From Chionoecetes opilio (taxonomy: Eukaryota > Arthropoda > Malacostraca > Decapoda > Majidae), in NCBI GenBank assembly GCA_016584305.1, contig JACEEZ010018108.1:31210-95209 (forward strand): DNA of 64,000 nt, written 5' to 3'. Shown here piece by piece: positions 22,430-34,719 of the stretch (its first letter is position 1; each line of letters begins with the position of its first letter). Position numbers and translations under genes: made by a program. The notes under the pieces are model-generated. The model searched no databases, was not told the origin of the DNA, and saw only the letters and a list, made by a program, of their open reading frames with translations.

Positions 22430-23260
22430 AGTAATTGTATAGATAGAGAGATCACATTTAACGCCTAGACTACTGTTGACCAGGACAGGTTCTTATTAAC
22501 CTAATTAAGACGATGAAGAGGATTGTCATGGTATGGTTTGAAACTGCGGCTCACGTGTTAAAGGAAATTAATTTTTCACGCATGCTTACATACAGTAAAT
22601 ATTACAAATCTTGGAGGCTCTCAGGTGTATGGCCGATTTTCAGTAGAGCCAGAAGCTTTCCTTATAAAACTTATTTGGGCAAATTGTTAACTCCCGGTAG
22701 CGATAATGTAGGCTTACTTACTTACGTAATGTCTATACATGCGCACAAACGTACTCGTGTTGCGGTGAGAAGTGTGTTATACATTACACGTCAGCACAGT
22801 ACACCATTACGTTCCGCAGATTGAGGAACCGTTTCCTCGTGTTTCATTTTGGAGTGACCATTATGCCTCATCAAGACTCACGGACATAAGACATCTACGA
22901 CTCTACATTAGACTAACTCTCTTGGCTTTGTCCTCATCATACTGAAAAATTTATGCTATAACGATTGGTTGGCGAGCTGTGACTGTGTGAGCCTGCTGAA
23001 CTCCATTACGAGGAGCTTGGGTAGAAGGGAGAGAGGGAGATACGAGCTGATGGGATAGATAGGGAGGGGGGAGTATGGGGTTTGGCTGGCGGCTTGTGAC
23101 TCCATAACCAGCTTTGGGAAGGAAAGGCAAAGGGAGGGGATGATGATAGGACTTGAGACACTTCTACCTGATACTCCACTCCCATCTTGTCCTGAAATGA
23201 GCCAGGTTATGTACGGGGGTGTATGGGGGTGTTGCCATGGTACAAAGACATCCCACCACC
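22430..23260. other. Degraded duplicate of 34720-35440
   Basis: Matches 34720-35440 with frequent one- to three-base insertions. No gene was recognised in either copy. Presumed intron or upstream flank of unit 1. Confidence 0.55.
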
Positions 23261-23269
23261 ATGCCCCAT

Positions 23270-23403
23270 GACGAGAGCGAGAGAGAGAGAGCAGAGAGAG
23301 GAGGAGCAGAGAGAGAGAGATGAAGAGGAGAGAGCGGAGATAGAGAGATCGAGAAGAGAGAGAGAAGTAGAAGAGATTGGCGTTATGTTTTTTTTTCTCT
23401 CTC

Positions 23404-23443
<40 letters not shown>

Positions 23444-23575
23444 GCCTCTCTCTCTCTCTACTCACTCTGTCTCGTCCCGTTTCCTCTACTCTCGGTCGGT
23501 TCTCTCTACAAGGCGCATCTCTCTCATCTCTCTCAGTCTCTCTCAATCTCTCCTCTCTCTCTCGTGTGATGAGTG
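23270..23575. repeat. (GA)n facing (CT)n microsatellite
   Basis: An interrupted purine tract (23275-23370), then CT repeats (23397-23570), able to fold as a hairpin. The clean duplicate is at 35455-35636. Confidence 0.85.
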
Positions 23576-23974
23576 CTTGGCGTGCGCGTTCGGGGTGTAT
23601 TTTATTTATGTGTCTTGCGTATCTTAAATGGGTTTCGTGGCTTTTGCGTAGAAAAATAAGAATGAAGAAGCACACAGGAGGATAATGTTTCCAAAAAAAT
23701 ATGGGAAGAAAAGACAAGGGATGAGGGGTGGGACACAAGACCTGTGTAAACATACTTTCCTACTTGCGATGGTGTGTTGTCGGAATACCAGACGAACGTA
23801 CCGGGAAGATCAGTGTTCTATGTTCCTGCCTCGATATCCCCGCCAACAATAGTGCTTGTGTGGCCCTTCGACCCATGTTTGGATGCTTGTATAGTATACG
23901 TATATTAGACAACATGTGATTGCCAACTCAATCGTGTTGTTGGTTTGTGTCGTTGGTCACTGGTCAAGTGCCTC

Positions 23975-24415
23975 GGGTAGAACCACGTTCCGTGTGCTTC
24001 CAACGGTGGTTTGTGTTCCGTGTGTCTCCAACCCTTTTGTGTCTCCGTGAGATTCCAACCCTTTGTGTTCCCATGTGATTCCAACCCTTTTGTGTTTCCG
24101 TGTGATTCCAACCCTTTGTGTTCCGTGCGACTCCAAACCCTTTGTGTTTCCGTGTGATTCCAACCCTTGTGTGTTCCGTTGTATTCAACCCTGTGTGTTC
24201 CGTGTGATTTCAACCCTTTGGTGTTGCGTGTGATTCCAACCTTTGTGTTCCGTGTGACTCCAACCTTTGTGTTCCGTGTGACTCCAACACCTTTGTTTCC
24301 GTGTGATTCCAACCACTGTGTTTCCGTGTGTTCCAACCCTGTGTGTTACCGTGTGATTTCAACCCTTTGTGGTTCCGGTGTGATTCCAACCCTTTGTGTT
24401 TCCTTGTGATTTCCT
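23975..24415. repeat. 25-bp minisatellite, noisy array
   Basis: About 17 irregular units of GTGTGATTCCAACCCTTTGT plus GTTCC. The clean array at 36205-36400 has about 8 units. Confidence 0.85.
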
Positions 24416-24644
24416 ACTCACACTCAATCCACATGCACACAAACGTAAGTCGATGATTCTAACTATGTTTGTGGAATGAGTCAGAAGACGTTACCACAGA
24501 GTTTTTCCTGTAATCGATACTCCTAAGTGTTTTTATAGCCAAAACCCCCCTTCAAATTATTCATTTCGACATGGATAAGCCGCTTTACGCACCTACGATT
24601 TATTTACGATTTTTTTAGGCTACATCTCATCAAAATTGCATTTT

Positions 24645-24684
24645 CTAGGAGAGAGAGAGAGAGGCGAGAGAGAGAGCGAGAGAG

Positions 24685-24738
<54 letters not shown>

Positions 24739-24760
24739 TAGAGAGAGAGAGAAGAGGTAC
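24645..24760. repeat. (GA)n microsatellite
   Basis: Interrupted GA repeat of about 110 bp. Confidence 0.9.
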
Positions 24761-24794
24761 TGTCCTCTTCTGACGTCGTCAATAACATTCGTAA

Positions 24795-24971
24795 CCCTGT
24801 TGGAGAGGAAGAAAAAAAAAATCCGCACGCTTTTTTTTACAACGAGTCGTGTTTACGGAAATAGGCCTGGAAATCATGTATTTTTGGTGGATTAGTGGTT
24901 TGAATGCTTAGGGTTTGCCTTGTTCAACTAATAAGCAAAAAAAAAAAACTAGGTCTGGACGATTACTTTAA
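24795..24971. mobile_element. TTAA-type MITE, right half only
   Basis: Matches the right part of 50650-50831 (CGTGTTTACGGAAATA, GGTGGATTAG) and ends GGTCTGGACGATTACT-TTAA at 24971. The left half is missing. Confidence 0.6.
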
Positions 24972-25741
24972 GGAAATGCTCACCTGCTTATTAAACCATT
25001 ATACTTAATTCTATAAACCTTCTCTACCTTTCTTTTCTGGATTTATTTCTCTTTCCCAGAATTATCTTCAATTTGTCATCTGTAGTCAGCAATATGCCTT
25101 CCTATGACTACATATCTCTCGGATACTGTCAGTGCTGCTGCCATGGTGACGCACTTGTGCGTCTTGTGGCATAGGCGTGGCAGAAATGCCCTGTAGTGGT
25201 CCAGGGCCGGGCCGACCATATACTGGTTATCATTTTATTAATGCCATTATTAGTATTTTATTATTATGATTATTAATTATATTTTTTTTATCATCATAAT
25301 GTAATGTCCCCCATCTTTAACGAGTATTTTATCTTATATAATATTTATGTAAAGAATAAATATTCTTCTGTGGTTCACCTATTTCTGATCCATTTTTCTC
25401 GCTATTGGTCAAGTTGTGTGGTGGTTATGGCGCGGCCCTGGACCACCTGTTCCTCTTGGCCTGGCGTAGGCACACCGTACGGGAAACGTAAAACAGACTT
25501 TGGGTGATGAGTCTTATATATTGTGTATTAAGAACGTGGCATAACCATCCTGCACACACAGGTAACGACGTTTGTGCATGGTAGCCAGATATTGACCGCC
25601 TGTCGATCCCTGTGTTGCTGCCAATGAAGAGGGTTTGTGTCCAAGGCTCCGTGGGGCGCTCAAGAGACCGCATCACTAACCCATAAAAATCCCTCTGCAC
25701 CCCGCGTTATCCGGTCTCAGTCCTTTCGACTCCCGTGGGGA

Positions 25742-28700
25742 AATACTCAAAGGGCTGCAAAGGCGACTTCTTGATCCTGGGCGAGGTATGTAGTTCATTA
25801 TCTCGGGTGTGAGCGGCGGTTCAGGGGTATTTGGGCGTGGACCGGCCGGGTTAGTCCCTGTGGTGTGCCGGCAGCCCGATGCCACGAGACACGATCCTGC
25901 CCAACACTAAACGTTTACCCAGGCTTAAGGTGTTCCTAGAGACACCAGGGTGGCCCGCCCGCGTCACTCTCTGACTCAAGGGGAAGAGGCTATAATCAGA
26001 GTTAGAGTCGGTGCTGGGTTGATATTAGGTAGAGCCATGGACCTTCCAGCGGTTCTCATACTACTCGGCATCGCCCCGTCTCTTCGCTTGTCTCTCTGTG
26101 TGTGTGCTGTCACGGACTAAGTGTGGTTATCATATAGAGTAGCAGGAGGCGTGGGCCGCGAACTCACAGCTGAGTGCCTCGTACTGGGTGTAAAATAAGT
26201 CAGGCATGTTTTGTATCGACAATGGTGAATCACCCCTTCCCCTGGCAAGCCCTGTGCCCTCCGCATGCCCATGTGTCTTCCTTCAATCTGTGCGAGCAAC
26301 TCGCCACAAAATGTTTCCATGGTCAAGTTCGGTAGGCCTGACTCCTGTTTCTGTTCCTTATTGTGTCACTCTGATAACCTGTATCGTATTCAACTCTTGA
26401 GGATAATGTATATATTGACCATTATGTGTCTTTAAGTATGGTGGGTGTAAGTGGTAGTGGCGAGTGAGTGTGGAATAGCGAGGGAGTGACGCACTCTTAC
26501 GCTCTCTAGTCTTGCGTACAAGCAACGTGCAAGGCGAGTTAGAGGGGGTCGCTGGTTCGTGTCAGATATAATAAAAGGATTCCCATCCTGACCGGTTGAC
26601 CTGATGCACCAGGTTTCCGCGCGTAGTGGGGAAAGATTAAGGGTAGTGGTGTCCCCGGCCCCGCGAGAAACGCTTGTCAGTGTTCACCTCCTGCATGAAG
26701 GAGTTGGTCGTATCTTCCCACCCTATAGACAGCATGGGGTTCAATTATCTTTAGTATTGAAATTAGGTCCCTTCCTTTATCTTGGGCGAGGCCTTTTACA
26801 ATGTCCCAATAATCCTCCATCGTCAAGGGCTGCTACGTAGAATTATTTGGCCTTTGTATTTACCTATTGTGTGTCGCCGTAGCCGTGAGGCGCACGTGTT
26901 GCCCGTGATGTCCACCTCGCCTCTCGCATGGCCCAGGGATGCACACGGGGCCTGATGAACTCCCTGGCCAACCTAAACAAGTCATCTGATAGGTTGTGTG
27001 TCCTGTTGTGAGTGTGGTGTGTGTTGTGTGTTATGTGTGTGTGGTGCTGCGGCCCTGCTAGTTTATGGCCGAAAATTTTGCATCTCAACACTTGTCCCAA
27101 TTACGTTTAAGTGTTCATGACGGGCAGGGGTGGTTAACCTTGCCAGATGCTCAGAGGAGAGGAAGTGTCCCCCTGGAGAAAATATTCGCGCTTCTAACGA
27201 CGCTGTGAGGTCGCCTTGGGGCCGTTCTATAGCTCATGTCGAAAGCCTCATCGTCGTGCTCAAGCATGGACAAAATCGGTAAGTGTTATTCGATTTCTCA
27301 ATTCCATATTCGAAAACGATCGTCAAAATTTAGTACTGAAGACACCCATCTGGTTGTGGTGCGCACGCTTAGTTTGTGGCTGAAACGTCGGCTTCAACAA
27401 TTTCCACTTGGAAACGGGAGAGAAAACATTAGAAATGCTTCAGGGTAGACCCTGAAGACATGAAAAAGGGAAGATTGACTTTTTGGCGGGTGTTGTTTTG
27501 TAATCAAGAAGTGTCAAGAAAGGGAAACATGCTAGTGTGGACATGGGGGAACGATTGTCGAAAGAATATACACAAGGTGGCCAAAGATGCCTTTGGACAT
27601 GAGAAAGATTTGGAAAGGAAAGAAACTAGGTGTCACTCAACATTTTGTCCTAACCACGAGTGGTATTGTCGGCCAAAGGACATCTTTGCCACCTTGTTTC
27701 TATTCTTTCGCAAGTCTTTCCCATGTCCCACACTAGCCTTGTTTCCCTTCTTTCTTGACACTTCTTGATTTACAAACAACAACCGCAAGAGTCATCTTTC
27801 CCTTTTTTCATTGTCTTCAGAGGCTACCCTGAAGCATTTTCTACTAGTGTTATTAATGAACTAGCAGAATTGTCGCTATCCTGGCGGCATATTCGCCCGT
27901 TCATCTTAGAAAGTATGTGGTGGGGTATGTCTCTAGCCAATCATCGTTGTTCCAAGCTCGTTTACGCCCAGTGGTGGGCTTCAGTGATTGCTGGGCTATG
28001 TTAATATCATGTATGTTTTATTTAAGATTACACTAATTAAACTGATTTTAATTAGCGTAGCGTAAACCTAACCTAACTCAAAGTTTACCTATACTATCTT
28101 AACCGAAGAATAATTCAATTGCGTTTAACCAGATTAAAACCCATTGATCACTTAATGCTCCACCCCCATGTGCGTCACAAGCGTGGACAACGGTGATTGG
28201 CTAGAGTATACGCCATGACCACATACTATCAGCAACGGGAATTGTCTCCGTTGGCTGTTTCTGCCAGTCGATATTTCTGCGTGCGACGTCCCGGATGACC
28301 GTTATTCTCTGCCTCTTTTCTCTCGCTTTCTCAAGCGTGTCGGATCGGGAACACACAAAACACACACACACACATCGGGTACGTCCGTAGTGTAGGGGCA
28401 GCACGCTTGGTTCACAACCGAGAGGTCCCGGGTCGATCCCCGGGCGTAGCTGAAACAGATGGGGTTCTGTTTCTTAAGAAACCCGAGCCCCTCATTCCAC
28501 AATCCAGGCAGTGAATTGGTGCCGGGTGTTTAGCCGGGGGTTTGTGACCCGCCTCCCTGGGTGCTGGGCCTTCCGTCGACAAAACTAACACTAAGGATGA
28601 ATGATAAAAAAAAAATTATATTGAGACGGTGGCCACATACGAGTTGTCGCTCTGGCCCCGTAAAATACAACTAGATGATACACTGGATGCACCGCACACC

Positions 28701-31700
28701 GACGTCACACGTACACAATCGAACCCCACACCCGCCACACCAGTCACCTGCAAGGGGCACCCGTGAAGCCAGCACTAAGATCTAAGGGCCAAGGAATCGT
28801 GGTAGGCTGCGGGGTCGGTGTAAACCAGGGTTATTGGCCAAACCATCTGGCACACCAGTCCTTGGTGAGTGCCGCCCGTATCGTTGTCGTCCTTCGTAAG
28901 TTGTGTTCACCAGGATGTTCAAGGGCGCCACTTCACCTTCGGGTTCCCTGCAAAGGGTGTTGTAGAGGTTGGCATGGTCACCTCTCTGTTTTAAAGAAAA
29001 AACACGGGCACCACCTTAGGCCACTATGGCAACTTGTTTGACCTATGGGTTGTGTCGTCCGGGAACACTACTGGCGAACATTTGTGTACAGATCAAGTTT
29101 GATACAAACCGTTACTGCGTAGAAACCAATAGTCGACTCATTTGGAGACTACATCATCTGTAGGAAACAGATGTTTATAAGAGACATTGAGCTCGTTACA
29201 ATGTTGGCGAAATGTTGTCAACAGAGGAGACTTTGTGAGTGCCCTCCCACGACGGATGTTCAATGTCCGGCTGTGAGCATGTGCGGCCCTTTCTTGAATC
29301 CTAGTTTTATATAGAGTATGGTGTAGGATCCTCAGAGCAAAGTGGTGTCCGCGGTGAACAATCGATAATTGTACCGTCTGTTCCCTCGTCCACAATTCCA
29401 TGGATTTTGTCCTAAGTAGGACAACAACGAGTGAAACCAGGATGCCAGTCGCTGTGTTTTCTGTGTGTCTGCCCAGATATCTCCCCCGAACATTACTCTA
29501 CCACACCGGTTGTTACCAGAACATATCACCTAAACAGCAGCTACCAACCAATGTCCTACAACATTGATCATTCCCCGACCCGTGTATCATATACAAATTA
29601 GTTGCCTAGCGCTCTTATGTTGTATTGTGTGTTTCCACATGCTTTTTGTTGCCAGTGTGGACGCACTGCCTTGTGTGTCCCGGCAAATTGGCGGCAACGC
29701 GCGTCGCCTGGCCATACATAACTAGGGGGAGACATCTAGACATGTCGTGTCCCTATCACTCGCGTTCCAACGCTAGTTCTGGCGCGGAATTTATCCGTGT
29801 GGCCCATTCAACAGTTCCGTTTCGGTGGGTGTCGACATCCACGGTATATGCTTCCTGAGTCAGCCCTTTGTCCCCTATCGTTGTAGATTTTCATCTGACA
29901 AGTTAAGATGATCTTCGTTCTTAATTCTGTGTCATATGAATTTGGCTCACTATTCTTCGATCACTGACTGTGTGCTCTGCGAGTTTAATTGCGGGTCTTC
30001 AGTTCGAATATGACGCACATTTATCGAATATATCGCGCATTCAGTCAGCCGTTTGTAAATAATGCCCGCAATCACTGTCCTGCAATTCCCGAGTCTTCCA
30101 ATTCAGAGACGCTGTCCTGCAGCCACTAGCAGACTGACGCCCAACATAGCTCAGTGCCGTGCGGTAATCCAGAAGCATGATGAAGCCGGAATATATATAG
30201 TACGAAGTTGACTTGAAGAATTTTGGGTGTTTTCTACTTTTTTTTTTTTGGCGATTTGGCATATCCTTACATCCTTTAATGGGTGCAGGCAGAAAGCTGT
30301 GCCTTTCCAGAGAGCTTATCATCCTTTTCCGACCCATACGGCCAAGATATATGTGTAGAGATGGTTTGTCGCCAAGGGAAGGCAGGCTGCGATGATGCAG
30401 AGTTTCCGCCCTCTTACGGAAAGACTTACACCGTGTCGTCACTCAGCAAGTTTCTCATGCGGCGGCTGGAACCACTGAGTCTTATTAACATGGATCCCGT
30501 CGGATCTGGGCTAGCTGTTCGCGAGATATGAAATTCACCAGTCCGCCCCTTGAAATACCAAAACAAATACATGGGGCCCGGCCAAGGCAGCTGGCTGGGT
30601 GTTGGCTGCTGGCATGTATAGCCTATATTACCACCTACTCTACTATTTAACAGTCCTAACTACTACTACGACTATTACCACCTGCTACTACTATTATCCA
30701 CCCATACAATACTATTAACACCTACTACTTACTACTCACTAAACTTCCAACACTAGTGCAATCGTCCCGAACTTCCAAGGTTCATGTTATTTACGGTGGA
30801 TTACACCAGGAACAACAGGTGTGTTGCGAGTTGCCGTACCGGTGTGTATGACAGGTGTCTGCGAGGACCGTACAGTGTGTTGCGAGGCAGTACAGGTGTG
30901 TAGTGACAGGTGCCGTTGCGAGGAACCGTACAGGTGGATAGTGACAGGTGTGTTGCGGAGGGCCTGTACTAGGTGTGGTAGTGGAACAGGTGTGTATGCT
31001 GAAGGACCGTGACAGTTGTAGGTTGACGGTGTCTTGCGAGGCCGGTCAACAGTTCATGTGTGGTACCAGTGACTTTGGTTGTTATGTTGCTGGTAGTGAG
31101 GGCCGTAGCGGGTGTTTTAGTGCAGTGGTGTTTGGGTCCCGAGGGCTCTGCCGTTACGAGTGTCGTTAGTGACAGGTGTGGGTATGTGGTAAGCGAGGGC
31201 TAAGGAGTGCAGATGTACAGACCGATAATGACGACTCTTACGTGCTGCTGAGTTGTGGTGTTGGTGTCTGACCTTAATGAGGCGAAACTGCGTTCGAGGT
31301 TTCCGTCTGTGCCGCGCACTATAACGGCGCTTTGCGCGGTTTCTGCTCGCGGACCGCGGGGCTTCTGCCTGCCTGCCACGGGTTGCGGCGCGGAGGCCAC
31401 TTAGTGGTCCATCTATTACATAGAGCAGGCTTACTGTCTCGGGGATTGTAACAGGAAGTTTTTACATTTAATCAAATACAACCTTTGGCCTAATCAAAAA
31501 CCTTTCCCTTTAATTGGTATCTTGAATTGAAAGTAGTTTTAGTTTCGCTACACGCATGATTTTGAGTATTTCCGTACATACCTGTGTCGTTTCGTAACTC
31601 TTAGTAGTCAAGTTTTATTCTTTTAGCCTACGGAAACAACTTTTGGTAATAATGAGTTGATCGAGTTTCGCGGGGAATCTGGTTTTGAAAGAGATCGATC

Positions 31701-34571
31701 AACTATTTTTTTTTTCCTATTTTGGCCTAAGCAATAGGTGACTTGTTGCAATGGCTAAGATAGTTATTGATTTTTTGCCGCAATCCAGTCCCGTCTTCCT
31801 CCCCTGCCGCCGCCAAAAAAACATAATTTTAATGAAACCTAACCTTTACGGGTCACCTGTATATATGCCGGTTTTTTTTCCACATGTTTAGGAAAACGGT
31901 CAAACGAGACCTAGTTGACCTTCAAAGGTTTTGAGTGAATATAACTTTAACGCACCAGGGGGGGGTATTACTATTTTTATCCTTTTTTTTTTCTTTGCCG
32001 CAAAAATAAAGTCGGCTATCTCCATTAGAACAAGCACCGCTTTATTAGGAAGCGGCGCGTCGGAACGGAAAACTAGACGCTGCAGTGCGGTTATAAGGAG
32101 TGTGACAAGATTGTCAAGTATTATCCATTTTGTATCATAACCGCCTCAGGATGGCAAGCAGACCTGAGTGGTGGCGGTTAGTGTACAATCGAGTCATATA
32201 TGATCATTTGTATCATCAAGCCGCACTCAGTCTGCTTCCGTTCGCCCCTCACTAATTAGTTACCATAATAGAAAAAAATATACTTATAATCTATATCTAA
32301 CCTATAAGTAAAAAAATAAGTATAGACCATAATCCATAGCGGGCTGCATATTTTTTTTTGAACTAGTAGGTAGGATGAGACTGGAGTGTGGGTAGGAGTT
32401 GGGATTAAGAATTGGACAAATGGGCTTGGGTGGGGAGTTGATGGGTGATATCGTGGTGTGTGTGTGGTGTGGGTGTGGGTGGTCCTGGGTGTGTGTGGGT
32501 GTGGGTGTGTGGAACATGGGTGCGTTGGGTGGTGTGTTGGTGGGTGCGGATGCTTGGGGTGGTGTGTTGGGTGCGTGTGTGGGCTGGGTGCGTGTGTCTT
32601 GTGTGTGTCATGCGTGTTGTGTGGCTGAGGGTGGGTGTGTGTGTGTGGTGTTGTGTGGTGGCGTGTGTGTAGTGTGGGTGTGTCATGCGTGTGTGTGTGT
32701 GTGGTGTTTACTCAACACCAGGTGGAAAGTAATGACGTGTTGGTCACTTTCCGGAGGCTTACGAGATCCCGTGGATTATCAATTCTACGTCTTTGTACAG
32801 AAACATAGGCGCACAGCTAGGCATGACGGTGATAACACAGCCAGGACAGCAAGCACAACTTGGCATATGACGAGGCGATAACACCAGATAGACAGCAACC
32901 GGAGCCGCAGAAACAAGGCTTTGTTTTTGGTTACGACAGATGCGGACAGTTGGAACAAGTGGCTAGGCCATGGCTTCCGCGATCCATTGTTTATATAGAT
33001 CAGTGGCTGGACGGGGAAGATTTTTTTTTACACCGCGCTTTCTACAAACATCGTGTTTATACGGAAATAAGGCCATTGAAATAAAAAAAAAATTGTTGGA
33101 TATATGTGTTTTGAATGAAAATTTAACTACTCATGCAAGAAAAATGGGTCTGGACGATTACTTTATATACGAGAAAATGTAATAATGACTATCATTATCC
33201 ATGCCCCTTTCTCCAGTAAAACCCCGATTCGAGCAGGCTTGACTCTGTCACCGCAAAACTCTGTTCCGCCTGAGGATGTGACAGAACCTGTTCCTGTTCC
33301 CCAACCCAAACAGTTTTGGATGTGGCAGTGTAAATATCTCCAAATACAACTTAACGTCGAGAGCCGTAAGTTTACGTCTGGCCTCCCGAAAACCCTGACC
33401 GTCAAACGTGGCCCGCCACAACATGGTGGTGGGGGAGGTGTTTGCGGCGCTGTGTGGGTTGCTTTTGTTACTGAAATTGTAGCCAATATTCAATGCTCCG
33501 TGTGCGTCACTCACTTGCTGAAGAAGCAGTGGAGGGCAGACAGGACCCAGTGCTCGTTGATCAACACTGCCCCGCAGAACCATGTGATGGCCTCGCCTTG
33601 CCGCTCACCAACCAGCGCCTGTACAGGAAACACGACACTTGCTGTTTGGTGCTTCATTTAAGTCACTGAGTCTAATATTAATATAATCAATAACTTTGTT
33701 CTCTTACCATCCAAGGCCATGCGTTCTTATCGGCCTCCTCATACCCGATACCTGCAACGCAGCTCCACGCGATAAGAACCTCTGTCCCGTTCGCCAGTGT
33801 TTCCGTCTTGTTGTAGCATACGGAGGAGTCAAACTCGTCATGTTCTACATATATATGTTTACCATCTTTGTAGTGTACGGATAAATAGAGGAAATTTTGA
33901 GTATTTCTTCCACATTCTGTAAAGAAAAATTATTCGTGTCACATCTTGATGGTAATATCTAGACGATTTTTTTTTCTTTCATTTATTCACTGCGACTGTT
34001 GTGTTCGGTTAATACTGACGGAATGTTGGTGGTGGCGGTGCTATGTCCGTGACGGGCTGGGGGGCGACACCTGTACAAGAGAGACTGAGGTGTTAGCGTG
34101 GCCTTGGCCAGGAAAGCCTTGCCCTTCCTTGTCCGGAAGATGTGCCCCAAAATGTTGGATAAGTATCGCACACTGATCCATAATACAAGTCTAAATCCAG
34201 ATATATTCTAGTATCAAACGTAGTCTTCAGGAACACAGCCGACAGCTTATCTTACAGTAAGGTTTTCAGCCTACAGAATGTACGACGTCGAGTTTGGTAA
34301 TGGTATCCCTGTACTACAAGAGCTTTATAACAGTGTTGTTCCCGTAATGGTGAAGCAGAAGTCGTGTATTATTTACCCACGTTACACTTACCCAAGATTT
34401 TACCGCAGCACACCAGGAAAGCGGAGTTCTTAATGCCACACTTGCGCGGTTCACCAAAGTCTGCCGTGTTGACGCAGGCTCGAACACACGTCCCCGTCGC
34501 CCCCGAGGGTGTGGTGCAGTCGTCCCCCTCGGCATGGTCCAGCTGGCCGGGGAAGATGATGCCGCTGGCCC
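25742..34571 (-). CDS. CLIP-domain serine protease, unit 2
   Basis: Clean 5' exons: 34392-34571 (CLIP domain; six Cys: DDC, GTC, RAC, RKC and CC), 34020-34070 (linker APPPP), 33708-33916 (CGRNTQ at the start, NAWPWM at the end), 33515-33618 (catalytic His, INEHWVLSALHCF). The 3' exons are corrupted by indels but recognisable: Asp exon about 28755-28960, PVCLPWG exon about 26866-26970, CAGHP exon about 26595-26735, Ser exon about 25760-25990. No signal-peptide exon was found upstream of 34571. As in unit 0 there is no R-IVGG activation site: the residues before NAWPWM are CVAGIGYEEADK. Gene layout and exon lengths (51, 104) match unit 0. Likely a functional gene with poorly read 3' exons; this is inference. 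Confidence 0.7.
27428..27846. mobile_element. Foldback (hairpin) element
   Basis: Arms 27428-27620 and 27660-27846 are inverted copies (GAAATGCTTCAGGGTAGAC and its complement near the ends; CTAGTGTGGACATGGG inside). About 40 bp separates them. It lies in a unit 2 intron and is not present in unit 1. Confidence 0.65.
28372..28616 (+). mobile_element. tRNA-derived SINE (tRNA-Val-like head)
   Basis: The head has A box TAGTGTAGGGG and B-box-like GGTCGATCC (one base short of consensus). An anticodon-arm-like CTTGG-TTCACAA-CCGAG would give anticodon CAC. A body of about 150 bp without tRNA likeness follows, ending in a run of nine A (28608-28616). The head alone is not a working tRNA gene because the acceptor stem pairs poorly and there is a body and tail. 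Confidence 0.6.
29035..29675. mobile_element. Degraded copy of the 18.9-20.0 kb TIR element
   Basis: Contains recognisable GTACCGT, TCCTAAGTAGGAC and GCCAGTGTGGACGCAC stretches in the same order as 18886-19991, with many indels, and lacks the 19037-19583 insertion. Confidence 0.5.
30813..31190. repeat. Irregular minisatellite
   Basis: Repeats of GTACAGGTGTGTAGTGACAG and GTGTTGCGAGG variants, strongly diverged between units. Confidence 0.65.
31191..32380. other. No gene recognised
   Basis: AT-rich sequence with poly-T runs. Open frames are short and without motifs. Confidence 0.5.
32390..32712. repeat. G/T-rich minisatellite
   Basis: Variants of TGGGTGTGTGTGGTG over about 320 bp. Open frames here on both strands are products of the repeat. 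Confidence 0.85.
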
Positions 34572-34719
34572 CTGTAACAAACACAGGGTAATAGCCATCA
34601 GTCTTCTGCAGCTGGCCGGGGAAGATGATGGCGTTGGCCCCTGTAACAAACACAAGGTAATAGCCATCAGTCTCGTGTTTGGGAAGTAATTGTATAGAGA
34701 GAGAGACACATTTAACCCT

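Larger units (their letters stand above)
29885..33172. mobile_element. TTAA-type MITE split by later insertions
   Basis: The left part (about 29885-30540) matches 20166-20700 in degraded form. The right part (32990-33172) matches the right end and finishes GGGTCTGGACGATTACT followed by TTAT instead of TTAA. About 2.4 kb of unrelated sequence (30550-32985) lies between. Confidence 0.5.

Noticed and set aside
23905..24409. 143-codon frame of repeated HTETQ/SHGNTKG-like units
   Set aside because: The 25-bp minisatellite read in frames; the clean copy at 36.2 kb is shorter and equally non-coding.
27460..27768. 102-codon frame as a gene
   Set aside because: Spans the two arms and loop of a foldback element.
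28372..28450. A functional tRNA-Val gene
   Set aside because: B box lacks one base, the acceptor stem pairs poorly, and a SINE body with A tail follows.
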